Shown: one piece after another, positions 55,106 through 63,876 of the stretch | Layout of the letters: every line of letters begins with the position of its first letter | Position numbering within the stretch: position 1 is the first letter of the stretch | Assembly (NCBI RefSeq): GCF_002735705.1 | Contig: NZ_PDZL01000004.1 | Location: 394,011-458,010, forward strand | Source: Janthinobacterium sp. BJB426 | GTDB lineage: Bacteria > Pseudomonadota > Gammaproteobacteria > Burkholderiales > Burkholderiaceae_D | Reading direction: 5' to 3' | DNA: 64,000 nt | Notes under the pieces: model-generated | What the model saw: the letters and a program-made list of their open reading frames with translations, nothing else | What the model was told of the DNA's origin: nothing | Databases searched by the model: none | Position numbers and translations under genes: made by a program

Positions 55106-56077
55106 TTACAGCGCTTGCAGCGGAATGGTGCCGAACGTGGTCGGTGTCGAGCACGGCTCTTCGTCAAACGCGATGTCGCCCATGGGGCTGGCTACGCCGT
55201 CCGCCTTCAAGTCCTTGAAACCGAACAGTTTCGGGTCCATCAAATGCGATGGTGCTACGTTCGACAGGGCCGAGAAGATGCTTTCCACGCGGCCGGGGAA
55301 CTTCTTGTCCCATTCGCGCATCAAGCCCTTGATCTGCTTGCGCTGCAGGTTTTCCTGCGAACCGCACAGGTCGCATGGAATGATGGGGAAGCCTTTGACT
55401 TCCGCATAGCGCTGCGTGTCTTCTTCCTTCACATACGCCATCGGGCGGATGACGATGTGCTTGCCGTCGTCCGATTGCAGCTTGGCCGGCATGCCTTTCA
55501 GTTTGCCGCCGAAGAACATATTCAGGAAGAACGTTTCCAGGATGTCATCGCGGTGGTGGCCCAGCGCGATCTTGTTGGCGCCCAGCTCGTCGGCCACGCG
55601 GTACAGGATGCCGCGGCGCAGGCGCGAGCACAGCGAGCAGGTCGTCTTGCCTTCCGGGATCAGACGCTTGACGATGCTGTAGGTATCCTGGTTTTCGATG
55701 TGGAAGGCCACGCCCAGTTCCGTCAGGTAGGCGGGCAGGATTTCCGGCGGGAAGTTCGGCTGCTTCTGGTCCAGGTTGACGGCGACGATATCGAAGTGAA
55801 TCGGCGCGCGTTCGCGCAAGGTCATCAAAATGTCCAGCAGCGCGTAGCTATCCTTGCCGCCGGACAGGCACACCATCACCTTGTCGCCGTCTTCGATCAT
55901 GTTGAAATCGCCGATGGCTTGCCCCACCAGGCGGCACAAGCGCTTGTGCAGCTTGTTGTTTTCCAGGGCGATCTTTTCCGCCTTCTTGCGCGCCAGTTTC
56001 TGCGCTTCCACATTGGCCGGGAATTCCACAGCCGTTGTCGTTGTTTCCAGTACTGCGGTGTTGTTCATGTTGCTCAT
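55106..56077 (-). CDS. ttcA: tRNA 2-thiocytidine biosynthesis protein TtcA
   Basis: 323 residues. The PP-loop SGGKDS (72-77) binds ATP; Cys147 and Cys150 (CSLC) plus a third Cys in CDLCGSQ are the iron-sulfur ligands, and [14 protein letters not shown] is diagnostic. It thiolates cytidine 32 in certain tRNAs. The start overlaps the folB stop (ATGA); an ATG four codons later is possible. It is the last gene of the minus-strand SDR-folB-ttcA unit. Confidence 0.96.
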   Translation of the reverse strand: MSNMNNTAVLETTTTAVEFPANVEAQKLARKKAEKIALENNKLHKRLCRLVGQAIGDFNMIEDGDKVMVCLSGGKDSYALLDILMTLRERAPIHFDIVAVNLDQKQPNFPPEILPAYLTELGVAFHIENQDTYSIVKRLIPEGKTTCSLCSRLRRGILYRVADELGANKIALGHHRDDILETFFLNMFFGGKLKGMPAKLQSDDGKHIVIRPMAYVKEEDTQRYAEVKGFPIIPCDLCGSQENLQRKQIKGLMREWDKKFPGRVESIFSALSNVAPSHLMDPKLFGFKDLKADGVASPMGDIAFDEEPCSTPTTFGTIPLQAL

Positions 56078-56472
56078 GCTTCATCCTTGATCTTGAATAC
56101 TTCCACGCCCACGCCTTCGCAGTCGGGATACACGTCCGGTTTCATGCTCGACACACGCGCCGCGCGCACGCGCGGGTGGGCCAGCATGGCGGCGAGCACG
56201 TCGTCGACCAGGCTTTCCTGCAGCTGCACGTGGCCCTGCGCCATGCGCCTGGCGATGGTCTCGCGCATGAAGTCGTAGTCGACCACTTCTTCCAGCTGGT
56301 CATCCTTCGGCGTCGACAGGGCCAGGGGAATGTACAGGTCGACGTTGATGAGGACGCGCTGCTCGCCCTTTTTCTCGAAGTCGTAGACGCCGATGTTGAT
56401 GAGAACTTCGTAATTGCGCAGGAACAGGCGGCGGCAATCGGCCAGGCGAGGATGGGACAGGGCGGACGACAT
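56074..56472 (-). CDS. folB: Dihydroneopterin aldolase FolB
   Basis: 132 residues, slightly longer than typical FolB because of a 17-residue N-terminal extension. The core has [23 protein letters not shown] (split here by the catalytic region), [20 protein letters not shown], and [12 protein letters not shown] with the general acid/base region. It releases glycolaldehyde from dihydroneopterin in folate synthesis. AAAGG precedes the ATG. It lies between a FolM-like reductase and ttcA. Confidence 0.94.
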   Translation of the reverse strand: MSSALSHPRLADCRRLFLRNYEVLINIGVYDFEKKGEQRVLINVDLYIPLALSTPKDDQLEEVVDYDFMRETIARRMAQGHVQLQESLVDDVLAAMLAHPRVRAARVSSMKPDVYPDCEGVGVEVFKIKDEA

Positions 56473-56526
56473 AGGTTTTACCTTTTAGGGGATGCTGGAA
56501 TGCTGGTTGTTTGGTATGGCTGCTGA

Positions 56527-57315
56527 TTATTTGGTCAAAAACATAACATCGCGCGGCAAGCCGATCAAATGCTGGCCGCCATCGACCAGCAGGGTCGTGC
56601 CCGTCAGCGCGCGCGCGCCGGCCACGTAACAGACGCTGTCAGCCACATCCTCGGGCGTGCTGGAGCGTCCCAGCGGCGTGTTTTCATGCGCCTTGACAAA
56701 GTTCGCTTGCGTCTGCTCGCCGGAGACCATGGTGATGCCGGGTGCGATGCCCACCACGCGCACTTTCGGCGCCAGCGCCTGGGCCAGCATGGTGGTCGCC
56801 GACAGCAGCGCCGCCTTGGACAGGGTGTACGACAAAAAATCAGGATTGAGATTGTACAGTTTTTGGTCCAGCAAGTTGATGACCACGGCTTGCCCGCCTG
56901 CCGGGGTGGCCTGGTACAGCGCTTGCGCCAGCAGGATGGGAGCGGCCAGGTTGGCGTGCATGTGGGCGTCGAGCGCGGTGAAGGAAAAATCGCCCGCATT
57001 GTCGTATTCAAACAACGATGCGTTGTTGACCACGCAAGTAACGGGCCCCAGCGCCGCCTGCGCCTGCGGCAGCAGCTGGCGCACTGCCTCTTCCTGCGCC
57101 AGGTCGCAGGGGAACGCTTGCGCGCGGCGGCCCAGCGCGGCGATGTCCGCCACCAGGCTGAGCGCCTCGTCGCGCGAGTCGCGGTAGTGCACGGCGATAT
57201 CCCAGCCATCGCGCGCCAGGCCCAGCGCGATGGCGCGACCGATGCGGCGCGCGGCGCCCGTGACGAGGGCGACGCGGGGAGTGCTGTCGAATGGCGTTGT
57301 CGTTGCTTCTGTCAT
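56527..57315 (-). CDS. FolM/pteridine-reductase-like short-chain dehydrogenase
   Basis: 262 residues from ATG 57315; the frame is open to 57405, but the Rossmann motif fits this start. TGAARRIG (NADPH-binding with the Arg pair of FolM/PTR1 types), NNASLFEYD, and the catalytic Tyr/Lys in YTLSKAAL are present, as is VVGIAPGITMVSGEQT. The Arg pair and the adjacent folB suggest dihydromonapterin or dihydrofolate reduction rather than a generic SDR role. It is divergent from the methyltransferase gene by 74 bases. Confidence 0.88.
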   Translation of the reverse strand: MTEATTTPFDSTPRVALVTGAARRIGRAIALGLARDGWDIAVHYRDSRDEALSLVADIAALGRRAQAFPCDLAQEEAVRQLLPQAQAALGPVTCVVNNASLFEYDNAGDFSFTALDAHMHANLAAPILLAQALYQATPAGGQAVVINLLDQKLYNLNPDFLSYTLSKAALLSATTMLAQALAPKVRVVGIAPGITMVSGEQTQANFVKAHENTPLGRSSTPEDVADSVCYVAGARALTGTTLLVDGGQHLIGLPRDVMFLTK

Positions 57316-57389
57316 GTCTTTGCTATGGTTGAGATATTCGGTGGACGCCACACTGGCGGCATGCGCCGCCGATTCGCTACAATGCGGGA

Positions 57390-58541
57390 ATGTCTCTTCC
57401 CGCACCCGATAGCGACGCGCTGGCCGCGTCCCATGCCTTGCAGCACCTGATTGCCGCCGAAATCGCGCGCAATGACGGCGCTATTCCCTTTGTCCGCTTC
57501 ATGGAGCTGGCGCTGTATGCGCCTGACCTCGGTTATTACAGCGGCGGCGCCGCCAAGCTGGGCAAAGATGGTGATTTTACAACCGCGCCGGAGATTTCGT
57601 CCCTGTTCGGCGCCACCCTGGCCCATGTGGCTGCCGCTATTATGGCGCAAACGGCCCCGCGCATCCTCGAATTCGGCGCCGGCACGGGCAAACTGGCCTG
57701 CGATATCCTGACGGAAGCGGCGAATGCCGGCATCGCTATCGAACAGTATGCGATCGTCGAATTGTCCGGCGAATTGCGCGCGCGCCAGGAGCTGGCCCTG
57801 GCCGCCTTCCCGCAAGTGGTGTGGCTCGACGGCTTTCCCGACAGTTTCGAGGGCGCCGTGTTCGGCAATGAAGTGCTGGACGCCATGCCCGTCAACCTGA
57901 TCAGCAAGACGCCCGCCGGCTGGTGCGAACTCGACGTCAGTATCGCCGATGGCCAGTTCGTGTTTGTCGAACGGCCTGCCGGCGCGGACGTGGCCGCGCA
58001 GATCGCCGCCCAGGTGCCGGATGCCGATGCATTGCCGGTCGGCTATGTCACGGAAATTCATGGCGTCGCCTGCGGTTTCATGCGCTCGCTGGCGCGCATG
58101 CTGACCAATGGCAAGGGTGGCGCGGCCGTGCTGTTCGATTATGGTTTCCCCGCGCATGAATATTACCTGGACTTGCGCGCCACGGGCACGCTGATGTGTC
58201 ATTACCGCCATCACGCCCACGCGGAACCGTTTTATCTGCCCGGCTTGCAGGACATCACGGCCCACGTGGATTTCACGGCCATGGCGGTGGCGGCGCAGGA
58301 TGCCGGCCTCGATGTGCTCGCCTACATGAACCAGGCCTCCTTCCTGCTGGGCGCTGGCCTCGGCGACTTACTGCTGCGCACCGATCCGCAACAGGTCAAG
58401 ACCTATTTGCCGCAAGCCAGCGCCGTGCAAAAGCTGGTGTCGCCCGCCGAGATGGGGGAATTGTTCAAGGTGCTGGTGGTGGGGCACCAGGTGGCGTTGC
58501 CGGAAGCGCTGTTGTCCAGCGACCGCAGTCACCGCTTGTAA
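57390..58541 (+). CDS. SAM-dependent methyltransferase, MidA/NDUFAF7 family
   Basis: 383 residues. The family opening IPFVRFMELALYAPDLGYYSGG is represented by IPFVRFMELALYAPDLGYY (about 33-51); the SAM-binding motif is LEFGAGTGKLACDIL (about 90-104), followed by GNEVLDAMPV and FDYGFPAHEYY. NDUFAF7, the mitochondrial member, methylates an arginine of a complex I subunit; the bacterial substrate is unproven. No Shine-Dalgarno is visible, and a TACAAT box (57378-57383) ends six bases before the ATG, so leaderless translation is possible. COG1565 is an equivalent name. Confidence 0.92.
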   Translation: MSLPAPDSDALAASHALQHLIAAEIARNDGAIPFVRFMELALYAPDLGYYSGGAAKLGKDGDFTTAPEISSLFGATLAHVAAAIMAQTAPRILEFGAGTGKLACDILTEAANAGIAIEQYAIVELSGELRARQELALAAFPQVVWLDGFPDSFEGAVFGNEVLDAMPVNLISKTPAGWCELDVSIADGQFVFVERPAGADVAAQIAAQVPDADALPVGYVTEIHGVACGFMRSLARMLTNGKGGAAVLFDYGFPAHEYYLDLRATGTLMCHYRHHAHAEPFYLPGLQDITAHVDFTAMAVAAQDAGLDVLAYMNQASFLLGAGLGDLLLRTDPQQVKTYLPQASAVQKLVSPAEMGELFKVLVVGHQVALPEALLSSDRSHRL

Positions 58542-58558
58542 GCGCCTGCAATATCAAG

Positions 58559-58624
58559 GCAGGGCAGTGTTGCCCTGCAATTTCCTGTCCGCCGGTGGTT
58601 ATTATCTTGTCATATCGTATATGA
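58559..58624 (+). promoter_or_regulatory. Hairpin and palindrome between methyltransferase and J-domain genes
   Basis: GCAGGGCA-GTGT-TGCCCTGC (58559-58578) is a perfect 8-bp stem-loop just after the methyltransferase stop and may terminate it despite a poor T-run. Further on, TCATAT-CGT-ATATGA (58610-58624) is a perfect AT-rich palindrome about 70 bases before the J-domain gene, in the right place for an operator. Confidence 0.45.
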
Positions 58625-58690
58625 TGACCGACACAGCACGGTTCCATCCTGCAAGAACCCGTCGCCGCGCACCGATTTCAAGATAGAACG

Positions 58691-59776
58691 ATGGGAAAGA
58701 TACATACACACTATGACAACCTGAAGGTGGCGCGCCTGGCGCCGCAGGAAGTCATACGTGCCGCGTACAAAGCCCTCAGCCAGAAATACCACCCGGACAA
58801 GAATCCCGGCGACGAAAAGGCCGCCCGCATCATGGCGATCCTCAACAGCGCCTATGGCACCTTGTCCGATCCCCAGCGCCGCAAGGAACACGACGAGTGG
58901 ATCGCCGCCGAGGAGTGGGAAATCGAATGGCTGGAAAGCACCCACCAGGAAGAAGGCAAGAGCCGCGATGGCCGCGCGAAAGGCCATGCCCAGCCGCATG
59001 AACACGCCTGGGCGCAGGACGTTCCCCCGTCGAAAGGCAAGGAGCGGCGCGGCTTGCCGCCCGTCTGGCGCAACTGGCGCTGGTGGTTGAGTTTGCTAGT
59101 CTGCCTGTTGCTGGGCTGGCTGGGCGCCTTGCTGATGCTCGACACGTCTCAGCCCGTGCCTGCCGCGCTGGCGTCGGCCTGGAGCGGCCTGGCCCGCGAT
59201 GGCGCCAAGCCCCATGCGGAAGCGGCCACGCCAGCGGCCAGTGCCGCGTCTTCGCCGAAAGGCGAGGCCGTGGCAGTCGATAGCTGGGCCGTGGGCAAGC
59301 CGTACGCGCCCGAACCCCCGCAAGCGAAGACGCCCGAGATCCGCGTGCTGGCCGTCTCCCAGCTGAGCTTGAAAGCCAGCCAGCCCGCCTGCGATGGTGC
59401 AGGCAAGGCCGAGTCCCCATCGCTGGTGGCGCCAAATGGCGAACCCTGGCCGGCCCATTCCGGCTATGTCGATGGATTCCCGATCGGTAACAAGGGCGAT
59501 GAGCTGGCCGTGAGCATCGATAACAGCGGCAATGCCGCGCCCGTGTTCGTCAAGCTGTTTGACACGGAGCGGCGCTCGAACGTGCGCTACCTGTACATCC
59601 TTGCGTATGACAAGCTGCTGGTGGAGCAGCTCAGCGCGGGCAAGTATGAAGTGCGTTACCAGGCCGTCGGGCCCGGCCAGGACAATTGCAGCGGCGCCAC
59701 GCGCAGCGGTGCCTCGGCATCGTCGCCGTCCGCCAGCGAAGGCGGTACGCAGAATCCTGTTGTAAGCAGCATCTAA
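58691..59776 (+). CDS. Membrane-anchored J-domain protein with extracytoplasmic C-terminal domain
   Basis: 361 residues. An N-terminal J domain (about 5-70) has the invariant HPD at 34-36 (KYHPDKNPG) and should stimulate an Hsp70 ATPase. A charged linker leads to a single transmembrane helix (about 130-150, WWLSLLVCLLLGWLGALL), an Ala/Pro-rich spacer, and a C-terminal domain (about 250-345, GYVDGFPIGNKGDELAV and VFVKLFDTERRS). Two Cys could be oxidised outside. The N-in topology leaves the J domain in the cytoplasm. No dnaK is nearby, and the role is unknown. Confidence 0.85.
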   Translation: MGKIHTHYDNLKVARLAPQEVIRAAYKALSQKYHPDKNPGDEKAARIMAILNSAYGTLSDPQRRKEHDEWIAAEEWEIEWLESTHQEEGKSRDGRAKGHAQPHEHAWAQDVPPSKGKERRGLPPVWRNWRWWLSLLVCLLLGWLGALLMLDTSQPVPAALASAWSGLARDGAKPHAEAATPAASAASSPKGEAVAVDSWAVGKPYAPEPPQAKTPEIRVLAVSQLSLKASQPACDGAGKAESPSLVAPNGEPWPAHSGYVDGFPIGNKGDELAVSIDNSGNAAPVFVKLFDTERRSNVRYLYILAYDKLLVEQLSAGKYEVRYQAVGPGQDNCSGATRSGASASSPSASEGGTQNPVVSSI

Positions 59777-59839
59777 TCTGATTATGCTTGATATGCGTCA
59801 ACGCAGCGTCCACATCGAACTTATCCATTAGGAGTATTC

Positions 59840-61435
59840 ATGACCGACCTCAAAGCCGATGCAGATGATAACTGGCTGCTCGACGAAGATGAGCCGGTGG
59901 CCAGTCCAGCCGGGCTTGCCGCGCCTGACCAGCGCCTGTGGCGTGTCCTGATCGTCGATGACGACGTTGACGTGCATGCGGTCACGCGGCTGGCGCTGCG
60001 CAATGTCAGCTTCAAGGGGCGCGAGCTGGAACTGTTTTCCGCCTACAGCGGCCGCGAAGCGTACGACATCCTGCGCGACACGCCCGATATTGCGCTGGTG
60101 CTGCTCGACGTGGTGATGGAAACGGATGACGCCGGCCTGATCCTCGCCAAGCGCATCCGCGCCGACCTGAACAACTCCATCGTGCGCGTCGTGCTGCGCA
60201 CGGGCCAGCCGGGCCAGGCGCCCGAGCAGCGCGTCATCATCGAATACGACATCAACGATTACAAGGCCAAGACGGAACTGACGACGCAAAAGTTGTTTAC
60301 CACCGTCATTTCGGCCCTGCGCGCCTACGAGAGCCTGATGATGCTCGAACGCAGCCGCATCGGCCTGGGCAAGATCCTCGCCGGCGCCACCAATCTGTAC
60401 CAGATCCATTCCCTGCGCGAATTCGCTTCCGGTGTGCTGAACCAGGTCAGCGCCATCCTCGACGTGGGCGCCGACGGCGTGCTGTGCCTGATGCAGGGCG
60501 GCGCCGGGCGACCCGAGGTGGTGGCCGCCACGGGTACCTATGCCATGCTGGCCGAGTCGGAAGCCTTGCCGGCCGACCATGCGCTCACCGCCACCATCGA
60601 CAAGGCGTTCGCGGAAAAGCGCAGTCAGTTCGAGCATCCGGCCAATGTGCTGTTCATCCACACGGAAGGCAATCGCGAGCTGGCCATTTCCGTTACGCCG
60701 CCGTGGCCGCTGGCGCAGATCCAGCGCGACTTGCTGGAAGTGTTCTGCCAGCGTATCGCCGCCGCCTTCGACAACCTGTACATGTTCGGCCAGCTGCGCA
60801 AGGCGCAGGAGGCGACCGTGGTGGCGCTGGCCGACCTGGCCGAGTTCCGCGACAGCGACACGGGCGGCCACGTGCGGCGGGTGCAGCTGTTGTCCGACGC
60901 CATCGCCCGGCGCATGCAGCAGCGCGGCGTCTACGCCGATGAGCTCAGCCCGCAGTTGCTCGACATGATCGGCCTGGCCAGCATCCTGCACGATGTGGGC
61001 AAGGTGGCCACGCCGGACGCCGTGCTGCTCAAGCCGGGCAAGCATACGGATGAGGAACGGGCGCAGATGCAGCTGCACGCCAGCGTCGGTCGCACCATAT
61101 TGGAACGGGCCGCCAACATGGTCGACGGCGTCAGCTACCTGACGTATGGCGCGCAGATTGCCGGCGGCCACCACGAACACTTCGATGGCGCCGGTTATCC
61201 GAACGGCCTGAAAGGGCGCGACATTCCCGTGGCTGCGCGCATCGTTGCCGTGGTCGATGTTTTTGACGCCTTGCTGCACGAGCGGCCTTACAAGGAACCG
61301 TGGCCGTATCCGCAGGTGCGCGAATACATCGAGCAGCGCAGCGGCAGCCAGTTCGATCCGGAAGTGGTGACGGCGCTGCTGGAGCTGATCGACCATGAGC
61401 CGCAACTGTGGCATCCGGAGCGCGCTGTCGCTTGA
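59840..61435 (+). CDS. HD-GYP response regulator (REC-DUF3369-HD-GYP)
   Basis: 531 residues, AGGAG six bases before the ATG. A REC domain (about 34-155) has intact Asp40/Asp41 and phospho-acceptor Asp90 (VLLDVVME). A DUF3369-type region (about 165-330) follows, then an HD-GYP domain with His384/Asp385 (LHDVGK), HHEHFDGAGYPNGLKG (444-459) and the DVFDALLHERPYK block. It should hydrolyse cyclic di-GMP under phospho-relay control, lowering c-di-GMP to favour motility over biofilm. No cognate kinase is adjacent. The next gene is a receiver/TPR protein. Confidence 0.94.
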   Translation: MTDLKADADDNWLLDEDEPVASPAGLAAPDQRLWRVLIVDDDVDVHAVTRLALRNVSFKGRELELFSAYSGREAYDILRDTPDIALVLLDVVMETDDAGLILAKRIRADLNNSIVRVVLRTGQPGQAPEQRVIIEYDINDYKAKTELTTQKLFTTVISALRAYESLMMLERSRIGLGKILAGATNLYQIHSLREFASGVLNQVSAILDVGADGVLCLMQGGAGRPEVVAATGTYAMLAESEALPADHALTATIDKAFAEKRSQFEHPANVLFIHTEGNRELAISVTPPWPLAQIQRDLLEVFCQRIAAAFDNLYMFGQLRKAQEATVVALADLAEFRDSDTGGHVRRVQLLSDAIARRMQQRGVYADELSPQLLDMIGLASILHDVGKVATPDAVLLKPGKHTDEERAQMQLHASVGRTILERAANMVDGVSYLTYGAQIAGGHHEHFDGAGYPNGLKGRDIPVAARIVAVVDVFDALLHERPYKEPWPYPQVREYIEQRSGSQFDPEVVTALLELIDHEPQLWHPERAVA

Positions 61436-61568
61436 GCAGCAACTTCGTCGGCCTTTTTCGGCACGCCGCCATTCCCTTGCGCGCGGCGCCGTCATATACT
61501 CGGCAGCCTCATGCTGGCTGGCGCCACGCACCAGTGTGGCGCGCCGCGGAGTTTTCGGACATCACGAC

Positions 61569-63215
61569 ATGAAAGAACTCAAGGGCCTTAGCGCACTGAT
61601 CATCGAGCCGCATCCGGGCATGCGCGCCAGCCTGCACAATATGCTCAACCTGTGCGGCCTGGCGAAGATCGACGACGCGGCCAGCTCCGGCCAGGCGATC
61701 CGCATGCTGGGCAGCAAATCGTATGATCTGATCCTGTGCGAATACGATCTCGATGGCGGGCAGGATGGCCAGCAGATGCTGGAAGACTTGCGCCACCACA
61801 AATTGATGCACGCGTCGACCATGTTCTTCATGGTCACGGGCGAAGGCAGCTTCGCCAAGGTGGTCAGCGCCGTCGAACTCTTGCCCACCGATTACATCCT
61901 CAAGCCTTTTACCGCTGACAACATGCTCGAGCGCATCGGCCGCGCGCTGGACAAGCGCAATGCCTTCGTGCCCGTGTATGAGCTGATCGACGTGGGCAAT
62001 GAGCGCGCGGCGATTGCCGCCTGCGCCGAGGGCGCCAGCCTGTATCCCCGCTACGCCACGGATTTCCTGCGCCTGCGCGCGGAATTGCATTTGCTGCTGG
62101 GCGAGGCGGCCGACGCCGAGCCGATCTACGCGGGCCTGTATGAAGCCAAGTCTATCGGCTGGGCACGCCTGGGACAGGCCAAGACGCAATTCCTGCTGGG
62201 CGAGTACGAAGCGGCGCAGGGCACCCTGGAAGGGCTGCTGGAAAACAACAAGCGTTTTCTCGACGCGTATGACTGGCTGGCGCGCACGCACCTGGCGCAA
62301 GGCAAGCCGGAACTGGCGCAGGCCGCCTTGAGCGAAGCGGTGGCCCTGTCGCCGCACGCCGTGCGCCGCTTGCGCCGCCTGGGTGAGGCGGCCCTGGCGG
62401 CCGACGATATCGAGATGGCGGAAAAATCCCTCAAATTGGTCGTCAGCAAGGCCAAGTATTCGGAATTCCGCGACCCGGAAGACCATGTGCGCCTGGTGCA
62501 GACCCTCGTGCGCAAGGGCGACCCGCTGCAGGTGGGCGCCGTGATCCGCGACCTCGACAAGTCGATGGGCGGGCAAAAGAATGCGGAATTGTGCAGCGCC
62601 CTGTGCAGCGCCATGCTGCATGCGCATACGGGTAATGAGGAACGCCTGCAGCAATCGCTGGACGCGGCCCTGGCCGCCAACCGCCACAGCGTGGGCGGCT
62701 CGAACATGCTGAAAACGGAACTGGCGCGCCATTGCCTGGCGCATGGTCGCGAGGATGGCGCCGCCGAGGTGATGCGCGAAGTCATGCGCAACGCGCCCGA
62801 CAGCGCGGCCATGACGCGCGCCATGGCCGTCTTCGAGCATGCCGGGCGCGAAGAGCTGGCCAAGGCGCTGGCGCGGCAAAGCCGCCAGGAAGTGGCGGAC
62901 ATGGTGGCAGCCGGCGCCGCCAAGGCGGGAGAGGGCGATTTCCGCGGCGCTGTCGATCTGATGGGCGAGGCCGTTACGCGCCTGCCCGACAATCCGCAAG
63001 TGGTCTTCAATGCGGCCGTGGCCGTGCTGAAATGCCTGGAGCACGAAGGCTGGGATGAACGCATGGGGCAGCAGGCGTTGACGTTTATCGCCGGCGTGCG
63101 ACGCCTGGACCCGCGCAACCCCAAATTGCCCGTGCTGTCGGGCCTGCATCAGCAGTTGCTGCGCAAATATAAGCCGCTGGGCAACTCCTGGATGCATCCG
63201 CCTGACGCCCGGTAA
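61569..63215 (+). CDS. Response-regulator-like protein with degenerate receiver and TPR repeats
   Basis: 548 residues from ATG 61569; the longer open frame starting inside the HD-GYP gene is unlikely. A receiver-like fold covers residues 5-125, but the acidic pair is Glu13-Pro14 (IIEPHPGMR) and the phospho-acceptor position is Glu58 (LILCEYDLDGG); the Thr (MVTGEG) and Lys (YILKPF) switch residues remain. The rest is a helical TPR array (about 145-500, LRLRAELHLLLGEAADAEPI, AKTQFLLGEYEAAQGTLEGL). It is probably a scaffold working with the upstream HD-GYP protein rather than a DNA-binding regulator. Confidence 0.88.
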   Translation: MKELKGLSALIIEPHPGMRASLHNMLNLCGLAKIDDAASSGQAIRMLGSKSYDLILCEYDLDGGQDGQQMLEDLRHHKLMHASTMFFMVTGEGSFAKVVSAVELLPTDYILKPFTADNMLERIGRALDKRNAFVPVYELIDVGNERAAIAACAEGASLYPRYATDFLRLRAELHLLLGEAADAEPIYAGLYEAKSIGWARLGQAKTQFLLGEYEAAQGTLEGLLENNKRFLDAYDWLARTHLAQGKPELAQAALSEAVALSPHAVRRLRRLGEAALAADDIEMAEKSLKLVVSKAKYSEFRDPEDHVRLVQTLVRKGDPLQVGAVIRDLDKSMGGQKNAELCSALCSAMLHAHTGNEERLQQSLDAALAANRHSVGGSNMLKTELARHCLAHGREDGAAEVMREVMRNAPDSAAMTRAMAVFEHAGREELAKALARQSRQEVADMVAAGAAKAGEGDFRGAVDLMGEAVTRLPDNPQVVFNAAVAVLKCLEHEGWDERMGQQALTFIAGVRRLDPRNPKLPVLSGLHQQLLRKYKPLGNSWMHPPDAR

Positions 63216-63238
63216 ATGGAAAAAATGCGGGGTGCATG

Positions 63239-63302
63239 ACGGGAAAATGCGGCTTCCCGCCAGGGGTGATAAAAAAAATGCGAAAAAAGTCGACTTTTTC
63301 GC
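63239..63302. other. Hairpins in the gap before the tRNA-tuf operon
   Basis: Two hairpins lie between the TPR protein stop and the tRNA promoter. One is CGGGAA...TTCCCG (about 63239-63258). The other is a GCGAAAAAAGTCGACTTTTTCGC element (63280-63302, one bulged A), palindromic about GTCGAC. They probably end the upstream transcript, though neither is a textbook terminator. Confidence 0.4.
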
Positions 63303-63310
63303 GCCAACCC

Positions 63311-63340
63311 TTGCACATTCTCAAATCGGGAGCTTATAAT
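63311..63340 (+). promoter_or_regulatory. Upstream promoter of the tRNA-tuf operon
   Basis: TTGCAC (63311-63316), an 18-base spacer, and a perfect TATAAT (63335-63340). It lies about 110 bases before tRNA-Tyr and is the best sigma-70 promoter seen in the window. Confidence 0.75.
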
Positions 63341-63406
63341 CACGCCCCGAAGCAGCCAACTTCTTCTTTATACGCAAATGCAGCAGTCAGGCATCAGCAA
63401 ATAAGG

Positions 63407-63435
63407 TTGACAGTTGTGAGTAGATGCTTCATACT
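63407..63435 (+). promoter_or_regulatory. Downstream promoter of the tRNA-tuf operon
   Basis: A perfect TTGACA (63407-63412), a 17-base spacer, and CATACT (63430-63435), ending 13 bases before the tRNA-Tyr 5' end. A G/C-rich discriminator (CTGCGG) follows, as found in stringently controlled stable-RNA promoters. Confidence 0.65.
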
Positions 63436-63448
63436 CTGCGGTTCCCGC

Positions 63449-63533
<85 letters not shown>

Positions 63534-63596
63534 AGTTTTTGCAAGGAAAACTGGGTAGTAGCAAAGAGCAAGTGAAGATAAAGTGAACGATACCTC

Positions 63597-63670
63597 GCGG
63601 GTGTAGCTCAATGGTAGAGCAGAAGCCTTCCAAGCTTACGACGAGGGTTCGATTCCCTTCACCCGCTCCA
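63597..63670 (+). tRNA. tRNA-Gly (TCC)
   Basis: 74 bases. Acceptor GCGGGTG pairs with CACCCGC, with discriminator T and an encoded CCA. D-arm GCTC...GAGC, anticodon TCC at 63629-63631, and T-loop TTCGATT. The outermost anticodon-stem pair is a G/A mismatch. Confidence 0.97.
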
Positions 63671-63713
63671 GTTTCCGTTCAGATGCTTGATGCATCGCAT
63701 GCAACAAATTACA

Positions 63714-63788
<75 letters not shown>

Positions 63789-63876
63789 GAATTCGCAGCA
63801 GGCAGCACAGAAGCAATTCAAACCAGACCGTCGGGCGTGTGCCTGAGCAATCTAATCAAATCATTAGGAGTTCAAA

